DNA of 64,000 bases from AC-32 sp963704005 (GCA_963704005.1 CAVPGJ010000001.1:987590-1051589), one strand, 5' to 3'; counted from the first letter of the stretch, positions 1 through 7,505 are shown. Notes: a model not told the origin generated them from the sequence alone. Program-made: numbers and translations.

Positions 1-54
1 TTCGCCGACGCCGTCGAGGCGCGCGCCGACAATGCGCTGGAGGCCGCGTCGTGA
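1..54 (+). CDS. C-terminal end of a gene cut by the window edge
   Basis: The first 17 codons are open and end at TGA (52-54), giving an alanine- and acid-rich tail. Too little remains to name a family. The next gene on the same strand starts about 170 bases downstream, behind a structured leader. Codon use matches the chromosomal background. That it is the end of a real gene is inferred only from the frame and the space that follows. Confidence 0.4.
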   Translation, partial: FADAVEARADNALEAAS

Positions 55-97
55 GCAACCAGGTGTGCAGAAATCGGCACGAACTCGGTACACGCGA

Positions 98-185
98 GTC
101 ACAGACCCGCGCGCCGAAGCCGGGTATCGTCACGAACGAGGGTGGCGGGTTCAACCCCACCCTCGATTTGGGTGGGGGTGCGGCG
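98..185 (+). promoter_or_regulatory. Structured leader element, copy 1, upstream of the ABC exporter
   Basis: This stretch matches the reverse complement of 50701-50788, upstream of dgt: 36 of 57 positions agree without gaps, followed by a near-identical hairpin. The hairpin pairs CCCCACCC (155-162) with GGGTGGGG (170-177) and ends 46 bases before the ATG at 224. A competing hairpin pairs GAGGGTGG (138-145) with CCACCCTC (157-164). Two mutually exclusive stems in a leader suggest an attenuator or riboswitch-like device. There is no U-run after the stem, so classical intrinsic termination is not evident. I do not recognise a known riboswitch class. Confidence 0.55.
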
Positions 186-223
186 CTCCCGGGGATCGAC
201 CGCCAGCCGCTCGGAGAGGGCTC

Positions 224-2029
224 ATGAGGGTCTGGCAGCCCGGCGGGTTCCTGATGCGCGAGCGTGGCGCGCAGGTGGAGGACTGGTCCTGGCGACGGAC
301 ACGCCGCCGGCTCGGCGAGCTCCTGCACCTGACGCGGCGCTACAAGACGCGGACGGCGCTCTCCGTCGTCGCGCTCCTGCTCGCCACGGCGACCGCGCTC
401 GCGCCGCCGTTCCTCTCCAAGTACGCGATCGACGACGGCATCAAGAACCAGAACCTGGCGGCGCTCTGGTGGATCGTGGGCGCGTTCCTCCTCGCCGGGC
501 TGCTGAACTGGGGCTTGACCTACGCGCAGACCTACCTCACGGGCTGGGTCGGCGAGCGCATCCTGGCCGACCTGCGCAACCGGCTGTTCGACCACCTCCA
601 GCGGCTCTCGCTCGGCTTCTTCGAGCGCAACCGCGCCGGCGTGATCATCAGCCGCCTGACGAACGACGTCGAAGCGATCGACCAGCTCGTCACCGACGGC
701 GTCACGAGCCTCGTCCAGAACACGCTCACCCTCCTCGGGACGGCGATCCTGCTCTTCGTCCTGGACTGGCGGCTGGCCCTCGCAACGCTCGCCGTGATCC
801 CGTTCATGAGCATCGCGACGGCGATCTTCCGCAAGCGGTCGACCCGCGCCTACCTGGCCGTCCGCGAGCGGCTAGGGCTCGTGACCGCCACCCTCGCCGA
901 GGACATCGCCGGCATGCGCGTCGTCCATGCGTTCACGCGCGAGCGCGCGAGCATGGGCAACTTCCGCAAGGTCACCGAGCGCTATCGCGACGCGAACATG
1001 CAGACGGTCGTTCTCAACGGCCTCTACTTCCCGTTCGTCGACCTGCTCTCCTCGGTCGCGCTCGCCGTCGTGCTCGGCTACGGCGGCTACCTCTACTTCG
1101 AGGGCAGCGTCACCCTCGGAACGCTGTTCGCCTTCATGCTCTACGTGCAGAACTTCTTCGACCCGGTCCAGCAGCTCTCGCAGCTCTACGGGACCTTCCT
1201 CTCCGCGACCGCCGCGCTCGACAAGATCGTCGATGTCCTCGACCAGGAGCCCGAGGTCACCGACCGCCCCGAGGCGAGCGAGCTCCCGCGCGTCGAGGGG
1301 AACGTCGCCTTCGAGGAGGTGCGCTTCGGCTACGGCGACGGTCCGGAGGTGCTGCATGGGCTCGCGCTGGATGTGCCGGCCGGTACGACGGTCGCGCTCG
1401 TGGGCCACACCGGCGCGGGCAAGTCGACGATCGCCAAGCTGCTCGCGCGCTTCTACGACCCGCGCGAGGGCCGGATCACGATCGACGGACACGACCTGCG
1501 CGACGTGACGCAGGCATCGCTCCGGCACCAGCTCGGAATCGTCCCGCAGGAGGGCTTCCTCTTCGCCGGCACCGTCCGGGAGAACATCGCCTTCGGCCGG
1601 CCGGACGCGCGGCCGGAAGACGTCGTCCGCGCGGCCCAGACGATCGGCGCGCACGACTTCATCTTCCGCCTCGAGGATGGGTACGAGACGCAGCTCCAGG
1701 AACGCGGCACCCGCCTCTCGCTGGGGCAGCGCCAGCTCGTCGCGCTCGCCCGCGCCCTGCTCGCCGACCCGCGCATCCTGATCCTCGACGAGGCGACCTC
1801 GTCGGTGGACATCGGCACCGAGCGCAAGATCGAACGGGCCTTGCGGACCTTGCTGGCGGGCCGGACCGCCTTCGTGATCGCCCACCGGCTCTCGACGATC
1901 CGCGATGCCGACCTGATCGTCGTGCTCGAGCACGGCCGGGTCGTCGAGCAGGGAACCCACGACGAGCTGATGCGAGCGCGCGGCCTCTACACGTCGCTCT
2001 ACGGCGACTGGGCCGCCGACGTCGCGTGA
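224..2029 (+). CDS. ABC exporter, fused membrane and ATPase domains (MsbA/LmrA-like half transporter)
   Basis: About 601 residues, the usual length for a half-transporter that works as a dimer. An N-terminal six-helix exporter membrane domain (about residues 40-340) precedes a nucleotide-binding domain with Walker A GHTGAGKST near 394-402, signature LSLGQRQ near 498, Walker B ILILDEATSS near 518, and a switch His in VIAHRLST. It couples ATP hydrolysis to export of an unknown lipid, drug or peptide across the inner membrane. The start is placed at ATG 224 because GGAGAGGG lies just upstream and the membrane domain begins soon after; the frame stays open back to 32 but that part looks non-coding. 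The leader carries the element shared with dgt. The substrate cannot be read from sequence. Confidence 0.9.
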   Translation: MRVWQPGGFLMRERGAQVEDWSWRRTRRRLGELLHLTRRYKTRTALSVVALLLATATALAPPFLSKYAIDDGIKNQNLAALWWIVGAFLLAGLLNWGLTYAQTYLTGWVGERILADLRNRLFDHLQRLSLGFFERNRAGVIISRLTNDVEAIDQLVTDGVTSLVQNTLTLLGTAILLFVLDWRLALATLAVIPFMSIATAIFRKRSTRAYLAVRERLGLVTATLAEDIAGMRVVHAFTRERASMGNFRKVTERYRDANMQTVVLNGLYFPFVDLLSSVALAVVLGYGGYLYFEGSVTLGTLFAFMLYVQNFFDPVQQLSQLYGTFLSATAALDKIVDVLDQEPEVTDRPEASELPRVEGNVAFEEVRFGYGDGPEVLHGLALDVPAGTTVALVGHTGAGKSTIAKLLARFYDPREGRITIDGHDLRDVTQASLRHQLGIVPQEGFLFAGTVRENIAFGRPDARPEDVVRAAQTIGAHDFIFRLEDGYETQLQERGTRLSLGQRQLVALARALLADPRILILDEATSSVDIGTERKIERALRTLLAGRTAFVIAHRLSTIRDADLIVVLEHGRVVEQGTHDELMRARGLYTSLYGDWAADVA

Positions 2030-2096
2030 CGACTTCGTGACAGAAGCGGCAATTCCCTGAGACGAGGGATCGCCGCGCCTCAGGGCCGTCCCGATC

Positions 2097-2777
2097 GTGG
2101 AGGCGGTGTCCCGCGCTCGCCTCGCCCAGCTTGCGGGGGCCTTCAGTGCCGCCCTCGCCTGCGCCGTCCTGGCGCCCTCTGCCCTCGCCTGCCCGGGCGG
2201 CTACTCCTACGCGGGGCTCTACGCGCTCAAACCAGCCGCTGGAATCGGCGCCTCGCTGAGCATGCTCGAGGCCCCCAACGTCGCCGGCGGCCACGTCGCC
2301 GCGTGGGTTGGAGTCGGCGGCCCGGGGCTCGGCCCTCACGGAACCGACGAGTGGCTCCAGGTCGGGCTCGCGTCCTTCGATTCGCCGGCCGGCCGCCTCT
2401 ACTACGAGCTCGCGCTGCCCGGCCAGGAGCCGAAGTACGTCGAGCTCGCGTCCGGGATCGAGCCCGGCCGGATCGTGCGCGTCGCGGTCATGGAGCTGCC
2501 CCTGTCGCATGACGACTGGATCGTGATCACGCCGACCGGAATCGCAGGCCCGTTCCACCTGCCGCACAGCCACGCCGCGTGGGCGCCGATCGCCACGGCC
2601 GAGAGCTGGGCGCGGGGCGGCTCCTACTGCAATGCCTACGCGTACCGGTTCGGCGACGTCGAGCTCGCGCACGCCGGTGGCTCCTGGACCCGGCTGCGGC
2701 ACTCGGAGAAGCTGCAGGATCCCGGCTGGCGCGTGCACCGGCTTTCGCGCTCGACGTTCAGCGCGACCGCCGCCTGA
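2097..2777 (+). CDS. Secreted protein resembling G1 (eqolisin) glutamic peptidases
   Basis: 226 residues with a signal peptide (about 1-31, ending near SALA-C). The mature part has a beta-rich pattern seen in eqolisins: an AWVGVGG motif (about 69-75), EWLQVG with a Gln at 88, and TAESW with a Glu at 169. The Gln-Glu spacing of 81 is close to the 83 between the catalytic pair of scytalidoglutamic peptidase. That resemblance is my own pattern match and could reflect only a shared jelly-roll (concanavalin-like) fold. The start is a GTG at 2097; another in-frame GTG is at 2106. The stop codon lies at the edge of dispersed repeat copy 1. Confidence 0.55.
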   Translation: MEAVSRARLAQLAGAFSAALACAVLAPSALACPGGYSYAGLYALKPAAGIGASLSMLEAPNVAGGHVAAWVGVGGPGLGPHGTDEWLQVGLASFDSPAGRLYYELALPGQEPKYVELASGIEPGRIVRVAVMELPLSHDDWIVITPTGIAGPFHLPHSHAAWAPIATAESWARGGSYCNAYAYRFGDVELAHAGGSWTRLRHSEKLQDPGWRVHRLSRSTFSATAA

Positions 2778-2841
2778 GGCGGTCGCTTGCGACGCCGACC
2801 GTAGAGCCGGTGCCGGCTTCGCCGGTGCCGCCGTCTTGGGA
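2774..2841 (+). repeat. Dispersed two-hairpin repeat, copy 1
   Basis: First hairpin GGCGGTCGC-TT-GCGACGCC, then a second stem-loop GCCGGTGCCGGCTTCGCCGGTGCC, then CGTCT. The order and spacing match the other copies in this window. It overlaps the stop of the preceding secreted-protein gene. Confidence 0.65.
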
Positions 2842-2873
2842 CGGGCTACACTCAAAGGGCCGCAACGGCACGT

Positions 2874-2944
2874 TGCGGGGTCGTCTAACGGTAGGACGCT
2901 CGGCTCTGGACCGAGTAGTCTAGGTTCGAATCCTAGCCCCGCAG
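2874..2944 (+). tRNA. tRNA-Gln (CTG)
   Basis: Acceptor arms TGCGGGG and CCCCGCA pair fully, with discriminator G. The anticodon stem CTCGG/CCGAG encloses loop CTCTGGA, giving anticodon CTG. The T arm carries GGTTCGAATCC. CCA is not encoded. Confidence 0.93.
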
Positions 2945-3149
2945 TCCAACGCTTCTTCGCCCGGGTTCCGGCGCATTTTCGACCCGGTGGCCACCAACCT
3001 CCTCCCCACCGCGAGCCTACTGAGGAAACCCGCACGCGTGTGTGACGCAGGCGTCGCGAAAGCGTGACGACTCGTCCACAGAGGGCGAGCCGCGCGCGTT
3101 TCGGACGGGGCAAAGGCTCCCTGTTCGCCGCTACACTTAGCCCCTGCCG

Positions 3150-3222
3150 GGCGCATTCGTCTAGTGGCCTAGGACACCGCCCTCTCACGGCGGCGGCACG
3201 GGTTCGAATCCCGTATGCGCCT
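3150..3222 (+). tRNA. tRNA-Glu (CTC), integration site of the adjacent element
   Basis: Acceptor GGCGCAT pairs with ATGCGCC, discriminator T. The anticodon stem CCGCC/GGCGG encloses CTCTCAC, giving anticodon CTC. The last 22 bases (3201-3222) recur at 8570-8591, so this gene is the attachment site of an integrative element; the 3' end has been restored by the incoming copy and the gene is intact. Confidence 0.93.
3201..3222 (+). other. Attachment site core within tRNA-Glu
   Basis: 22 bases starting GGTTCGAATCC and covering the T loop to the discriminator base. Identical to 8570-8591. This is the usual crossover region for tRNA-targeting tyrosine integrases. Confidence 0.88.
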
Positions 3223-3300
3223 TTCGGTGTCACAAAGTCAAGCCGTTTTGGCTTGGTTGAGCGGGTCATTTGTGACAGGCATGCCGGGAATGCGCGTCGC

Positions 3301-3327
3301 GTGCAGACCCCGGTGCATACCTCGGCG
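3301..3327 (+). repeat. 27-nt direct repeat near the left end (candidate integrase/Xis arm site)
   Basis: The 27 bases beginning GTGCAGACCCCGGTGCATAC are identical to 8519-8545. One copy lies 78 bases inside the left att core and the other 24 bases inside the right core. Paired repeats flanking att cores are typical of arm-type binding sites of tyrosine integrases. The function is inferred. Confidence 0.6.
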
Positions 3328-3447
3328 AAGCCGCCGGTCGAGGGACACCAAATCAGGTGAGAGGACGCTCGCCCAGCCCACGGCGGACTCGCCTGGCCTC
3401 GTAAGTCAGCTCATGGTCTGACCTGACGATGCGAAGGCTGGCTGCGA

Positions 3448-4077
3448 CTACCCTGACCCGCTGGTCAGGATGATGTCTTTCTCGGCCAGCAGTCGCCCAG
3501 AGGCGTCGAAAGCGCGGATCGACCTTGGCAGGTCGTTAGGGGAGGATGAGGCGTAGGCGAACGCTCCGCTCGTAAGCGCCAGATCCTTCGTCGACCCATC
3601 GACCAACTCCGCTTCGACCCGCGTGACACTCGACGTAACGAGGCCGACGAGGCTGGCATAGTCCGCCGTTGTGGAATCGGCCGCGCCGCCGATCCCGTCG
3701 AAGACCCAAAGCGGTCCAGATGCTGGGGCCGGAGCGCTGCCGCAGCGGAAAGGAGAGCCCTGATGCCCGCCTGCAGCGACTAGCATCCAGCACGGCGCCC
3801 CACCCGGGCCCGTGCCACCGATGATCGCCATCGCAGCCTTGCCGCTCCCCGCGCTGGCCAAAGTCCGGAGATCCTGGACTCCGGCCTGTCGTACGAATTG
3901 GTCGATCAGGACCAGGGCGGAGATATTGGCGCTCACACCGGTCGACTGCGCCGACGCCGAGCCCGACCTGGTGGCTAAGAACGCGCCGCTCGCTGAGAGT
4001 GCACTCATAGCCGCGACAACACAGGCGACAACCCACTTCCTCGGACGGTAGTTCCTCGTGCGGTGGGCGGCTCTCAT
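3448..4077 (-). CDS. Hypothetical exported protein of the integrative element
   Basis: 209 residues. A basic N-terminus (RTRNYRPRKW) is followed by a hydrophobic stretch (about 15-37) that reads as a signal peptide or anchor. The mature part is Ala/Gly/Ser-rich with two Cys residues that could form a disulphide, and no family I recognise. It starts one base after the stop of the upstream gene (4079-4522), so the two are probably co-transcribed and translationally coupled. Base composition is lower in GC than the chromosome around it, in line with acquisition. No function is assigned. Confidence 0.65.
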   Translation of the reverse strand: MRAAHRTRNYRPRKWVVACVVAAMSALSASGAFLATRSGSASAQSTGVSANISALVLIDQFVRQAGVQDLRTLASAGSGKAAMAIIGGTGPGGAPCWMLVAAGGHQGSPFRCGSAPAPASGPLWVFDGIGGAADSTTADYASLVGLVTSSVTRVEAELVDGSTKDLALTSGAFAYASSSPNDLPRSIRAFDASGRLLAEKDIILTSGSG

Positions 4078-4078
4078 C

Positions 4079-4522
4079 TCAATCGAGTGGGTTTCCGTCG
4101 AAAGCGGTGTTCCGGCAGTTCACCCACACGGTGGACAGACCGTCCGGGTTTTGACAACCAGCCTTGGCGATGTTGCTGTCGTAGTACACCCAGTAGCGGT
4201 CGTATGGTGAGGGCGGGCTCGTTTCGATTCCTCCGTCCGAGCTTGGGCTAAACCAGGAGCCGTTGTCGTAAATGAACTTGAAGCGCATGTAGTGGCTGTT
4301 CACAGTCCATGACATGCGGATGAACCACTCGTCCGTGCCCGATCCGTAGTAAGGGGTCTGGTGCGACCGCACGCCCGAGCTATCAGGTAGCCAGTTCTGC
4401 CACACGTTCCAGAAGTTGTTCGCAGATCCGTTTGGGACGCCCAGCGTAAGGAAAATGGCAACTACCAACGCCGTGCCGATCAAAGAGCGAAAGGTCCACC
4501 CCATTTGATGCGGAAGGTACAA
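4079..4522 (-). CDS. Hypothetical small secreted aromatic-rich protein
   Basis: 147 residues. A hydrophobic segment (about 11-33) looks like a signal peptide. The mature part is rich in Trp, Tyr, Asn and Ser (WNVWQNW, YDRYWVYYD) with two Cys near the C-terminus. Such composition is seen in secreted carbohydrate-binding or inhibitor-like proteins, but I recognise no family. First gene of a two-gene unit with 3448-4077; the gap is one base. Confidence 0.6.
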   Translation of the reverse strand: MYLPHQMGWTFRSLIGTALVVAIFLTLGVPNGSANNFWNVWQNWLPDSSGVRSHQTPYYGSGTDEWFIRMSWTVNSHYMRFKFIYDNGSWFSPSSDGGIETSPPSPYDRYWVYYDSNIAKAGCQNPDGLSTVWVNCRNTAFDGNPLD

Positions 4523-4538
4523 CTGAATCTGCCTTGTG

Positions 4539-5021
4539 TCAAGCCACTCTCGGCCGTCGCAGAACGGCCCGCACCGTCGACGGCCACCAGCGCCGACCGC
4601 CGTGCGCCGTCGGCGTGCCGCTGGCGTTCAGATCGGCGGCGATCGAAGCGAGGCTCTTGCCCACCGCCCGCTCGGACCGGATCTGTCGGACGAGCTCGGG
4701 CGGAAGCGCCCGCGGGCGTCCGGGCGTCGCCGGCTCCGGTCGTCTTCGTGCCGACCGCCGTTCCCGGAGCAGCCGCTCGAGCTCGTCGACCGGGACCAGT
4801 TTCGTGCCCCAGGGCAGCTCGACGATTTCGAGGAAGGGCAGCAGCCGGTTCAGCGTCGAGCGGCTGATCCCGAGCGCCTCGGCCGCCTGGGTGCGGGTGT
4901 AGGCAAGCCGCTCGACCCTAGAGACCTCGCGGATGATCGGCCGCGGCTCGACAGGATCCCTCGATACGGGAGGAGCGTGGCGCTGCAGCTTCTCCCTCCG
5001 ACGCTGGCCGCGACGCGACAT
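4539..5021 (-). CDS. Two-part DNA-binding protein: excisionase-type HTH plus recombinase-type C-terminal helix
   Basis: 160 residues. Residues about 38-88 form a MerR/excisionase-like helix-turn-helix with wing (TRTQAAEALGISRSTLNRLL, then PVDELERLL). Residues about 102-158 resemble the DNA-binding end of large serine recombinases, with the sequence SIAADLNASGTPT, GGRRWW and a tryptophan-containing VRAVLRRP tail. No serine recombinase catalytic domain is present. Within the element it could be a directionality factor or repressor. The domain reading is by pattern; the function is inferred. Confidence 0.6.
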   Translation of the reverse strand: MSRRGQRRREKLQRHAPPVSRDPVEPRPIIREVSRVERLAYTRTQAAEALGISRSTLNRLLPFLEIVELPWGTKLVPVDELERLLRERRSARRRPEPATPGRPRALPPELVRQIRSERAVGKSLASIAADLNASGTPTAHGGRRWWPSTVRAVLRRPRVA

Positions 5022-5025
5022 CCGT

Positions 5026-5067
5026 ACAGCGTACAGAAACGATGAGACGGATCTGCACCTTGGTGCA
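5026..5067 (-). promoter_or_regulatory. Repeat-rich region upstream of the 4539-5021 gene
   Basis: Just upstream of the start lie two tandem CGTACAG units and, about 20 bases further, a dyad TGCACC-TT-GGTGCA (5054-5067). Their position suggests an operator for the downstream DNA-binding protein. No convincing -35/-10 pair can be named. Confidence 0.3.
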
Positions 5068-5139
5068 TCTGTGTCTCGCTTGCTATTGAGGCTGGTAGTT
5101 CCTGTACGCAGCGAGGGGTGCGGAACCCGTTGGACCTGG

Positions 5140-5640
5140 TCAGAGCTCGATCCCGCGGCTGATGCCGTGGTCGAGTTCGATCAGGCGCTGCATGGTGAGG
5201 AGCGGCTGGCGGTCGTCTTCGCGGCCGAGAGCGGCGAGCATGCGGGCGTGGTCGTCGAGCGAGGCAACTGAGGGGCGCAGGCCGCGCCCGAGGGGCTCGA
5301 GGCGGGCGCGTCGGCGGAGGTCGTCGTAGCCGCGCGTGCCGGCCGGCTCGGGGATGATCTTGAGCTCGCCGGCCTCGGTTGTGAGTTCCAGTACCGGCTC
5401 GCGGGCCAGGTCGGACTCCAGCTCCGGTGCGTTGCCGTCGGAACGGCGGGCGTTCAGCCGGTCCAGTGCGAGGCCGAGCCGGCGCAGGTTCTCCTCGCGC
5501 AGCGAGGGGACGATGTCGAGCCCGTCGGTCAGTTCGCCCGAGCCGTGGATGACGCGGCCGAGACCGCCGACGACGATGTATGTGACTCGCTGGTGTTCGA
5601 GCGCCTCCATGAGGGCGTAGGGGTCGAAGTCCCTGGCCAT
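5140..5640 (-). CDS. Nucleotidyltransferase-like protein, second gene of an XRE-linked module
   Basis: 166 residues. The segment YIVVGGLGRVIHGSGELTDG, continuing LDIVPS (about 21-46), resembles the GG...HG...T-D-D-L-D core of minimal nucleotidyltransferases in AbiEii/MNT-like toxin-antitoxin pairs. The usual second Asp of the DDLD motif reads Gly here (TDGLDIV), so catalysis may be impaired. Its ATG overlaps the stop of the upstream XRE gene as TAATG, which indicates translational coupling. Most likely part of a toxin-antitoxin or maintenance module; the role of each partner is inferred from gene order. Confidence 0.6.
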   Translation of the reverse strand: MARDFDPYALMEALEHQRVTYIVVGGLGRVIHGSGELTDGLDIVPSLREENLRRLGLALDRLNARRSDGNAPELESDLAREPVLELTTEAGELKIIPEPAGTRGYDDLRRRARLEPLGRGLRPSVASLDDHARMLAALGREDDRQPLLTMQRLIELDHGISRGIEL

Positions 5641-5930
5641 TAGCGCCCGCGCGACCGCAGCATCGCCTGCAGCCGCTCCTGCGGCGTCCGCTCGAGCGCC
5701 TTCTGGAGGCGCGCGTCCTGCTTCCTATCCGCCTCGTAGGGGACGAGTGTCAGCTCGAGGTCGAAGCCGCAGGCCCGCAGCAGCTCGCGCAGAGTCTCCA
5801 GGCTGGGCACGACCACGTCGCGCTCCCAGCGGGCGATCTGGGCCCGGTCCTTGCCGCTCCGGGCCGAGAGCTCAACCTGCGAGAGCCCGGCGCGCATCCG
5901 GGCCTGGCGGATCAGCGTGCCGGTCGTCAC
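5640..5930 (-). CDS. XRE-family helix-turn-helix protein (likely antitoxin/regulator)
   Basis: 96 residues. The N-terminal XRE fold contains IRQARMRAGLSQVELSARSG, followed by WERDVVVPSLETLRELLRAC, the standard five-helix pattern. The C-terminal 30 residues are charged. It is the first gene of a two-gene unit with the nucleotidyltransferase-like protein, overlapping by one base. In such pairs the HTH protein normally binds the module promoter and neutralises its partner; that role is inferred here. Confidence 0.78.
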   Translation of the reverse strand: MTTGTLIRQARMRAGLSQVELSARSGKDRAQIARWERDVVVPSLETLRELLRACGFDLELTLVPYEADRKQDARLQKALERTPQERLQAMLRSRGR

Positions 5931-5994
5931 GGCTGCAATTCTAGCCGCCGGTGCTCAGGAAGCCTGTGTGCCTGATCTGCTACACTCACGAACC

Positions 5995-6375
5995 ATGCCG
6001 CGCAACGTCGCCGCGCAGCAGCTTCAGCTCGAGACGGTCGTTCCGGAGCCGCCGTCAGCTCAAGAGGAGACGCGCTCGCCCAAGCCGGACGAGCACGAGA
6101 GCAGAAGCCACGCGAGCAGCGGCGAGGTCGTGCGCGCGGCGGCCCTCCGCCCCTCCCCCGCCGCGCTGCTGGAGACGCCTGGGGCACTTCTGACCCGCTC
6201 GGACTTGCGTGGGCTCGGACTCGAGCGGCGCGCGGTCGATGCCGTCTTCCGCGCCCTCCCCGTGGTCGCCCTGCCCGGGTACTCGCGGCCACTGATCCGC
6301 GCCGAGCAGTACCTGGAGCTCGTTGAGGAGCACACCTACCGGGACGACCGGGTCCGGCCGTCGCATGCAACATGA
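5995..6375 (+). CDS. Small excisionase-like DNA-binding protein next to the integrase
   Basis: 126 residues. The N-terminal half is polar and low-complexity. The C-terminal half (about 55-115) has a helix-turn-helix-like pattern, LLTRSDLRGLGLERRAVDAV, followed by VVALPGYSRPLIRAEQYLEL, of the sort found in small proteins placed directly before integrases. The stop lies 21 bases before the integrase GTG, so co-expression is likely. Candidate recombination directionality factor. ATG 5995 is preferred over an upstream in-frame extension that runs through the intergenic region. Confidence 0.55.
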   Translation: MPRNVAAQQLQLETVVPEPPSAQEETRSPKPDEHESRSHASSGEVVRAAALRPSPAALLETPGALLTRSDLRGLGLERRAVDAVFRALPVVALPGYSRPLIRAEQYLELVEEHTYRDDRVRPSHAT

Positions 6376-6396
6376 GCTGCGGAAGGATCGAAGACG

Positions 6397-7434
6397 GTGG
6401 CTAGCGCCTGGATCACGACCCGAGAGACCGCGGATCGCCGCAAGCGTTACCGGGTGATGTACCGCCTTGGCGGCCGAGAGAGCGCGCCGCGCTACGCGGG
6501 TTCGTTCTCGACCAGGCGCGAGGCACTGGCGCGAAAGGCGTGGGTGGTCGGAGAGCTTGCGGCGCTGCGCGTGCCGGATCTCCGACTCGCAAGCGCCACG
6601 GCCACGCCGGCTCTCCGAGAAGCAGCCGAGCGCTGGCTGGAGTCCCGGGTCGACGTTTCGGAGGGCACGCTCCAGACCTACCGTGTAGCTCTCGGTCGGC
6701 TGATGCCGCGACTCGGGGGCACACCGGTTGCGGAAGTCGACGCTCAAACAGTTGCGGGACTCGTCGCCGAGCTTCACGCCCTGGAACTTCGCAAGCAGAC
6801 GATCAGGAAGACGGTGAGCGTCTTGGCGATGATCCTCGACCACGCCGGCGTCCAGCCGAACCCGGCGCGCGACAAGCAGACGGTGAGATTGCCGCGGGAA
6901 GAGCGGCGCCACGTTGAGCCCCCGACCGCCGAGCACGTCGAGGACGTAGTCCGGCTCCTCCCCTCCCGCTACCGACTGCCTGCGCTCGTCCTCGACGCGA
7001 CCGGCATGCGCGTCGGCGAGCTCGAGCGACTCACGTGGGGCGACGTCGACGAGCCGCGCGGCCGCTGGCGCGTCTCGGCGGCCGTAGCGAAGACGGGACG
7101 ACCCCGGTGGGTTCACGTGCCAGACGTATTGTTCGAGGCCGTCTGCGGACTTGTGCCACGTGACGATCGCGTCCCCGAGCGACAGGTCTTTCAAGGCTTC
7201 GGAGCCGACCGCTTCCGGAGGGCGCTGACGCGAGCCTGCACAGCTGCTGGCGTGCCAGCGTTCTCACCGCACGATCTCCGGCATCGCCGCGTGTCGCTCC
7301 TCCACCTCGGAGGCATGCCGTGGGCCCGAATCGGCGAGCTCGTCGGGCACGACGACCTGGTGACGACCGCTCGAACGTACACGCACGTCGTCGTCGACGA
7401 GCGCGAGCTCGATTACGCGTCTCTCCTCGACTGA
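6397..7434 (+). CDS. Tyrosine recombinase (integrase) of the element
   Basis: 345 residues. An N-terminal SAM-like core-binding domain (about 68-160) is followed by the catalytic domain with all expected residues: Arg205 in GMRVGE, Lys232 in AKTGRP, His292/Arg295 in HDLRH, His318 in VGHDD and nucleophile Tyr328 in ARTYTHV. It would recombine the 22-nt att core in tRNA-Glu. GTG start with GGAAGGA about ten bases upstream. The gene is intact, so excision may still occur. Confidence is high from the complete catalytic set and the flanking att sites. Confidence 0.95.
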   Translation: MASAWITTRETADRRKRYRVMYRLGGRESAPRYAGSFSTRREALARKAWVVGELAALRVPDLRLASATATPALREAAERWLESRVDVSEGTLQTYRVALGRLMPRLGGTPVAEVDAQTVAGLVAELHALELRKQTIRKTVSVLAMILDHAGVQPNPARDKQTVRLPREERRHVEPPTAEHVEDVVRLLPSRYRLPALVLDATGMRVGELERLTWGDVDEPRGRWRVSAAVAKTGRPRWVHVPDVLFEAVCGLVPRDDRVPERQVFQGFGADRFRRALTRACTAAGVPAFSPHDLRHRRVSLLHLGGMPWARIGELVGHDDLVTTARTYTHVVVDERELDYASLLD

Positions 7435-7505
7435 AATCCACTTGGCAGCGCGGGCAAAACCGCAATGGAGATCGGCGTCAGGCCTCGGGCCTAGACTCTT
7501 GACGC

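Noticed and set aside
98..185. ydaO-type cyclic di-AMP riboswitch
   Set aside because: Some G-rich pieces look similar, but the conserved 3' block (CCGAACCCGACAGCTAACC-like) and overall arrangement are absent.
32..223. N-terminal extension of the ABC exporter
   Set aside because: Although the frame is open, the region holds the conserved leader hairpin, the composition is non-protein-like, and a good ribosome-binding site precedes ATG 224.
142..2040. Long Arg/Pro/Ala-rich frames antisense or shifted to real genes (also for example 10833-12053, 22320-23732, 27296-29482)
   Set aside because: In high-GC DNA such frames are shadows of the true reading frame; they have no domains and extreme composition.
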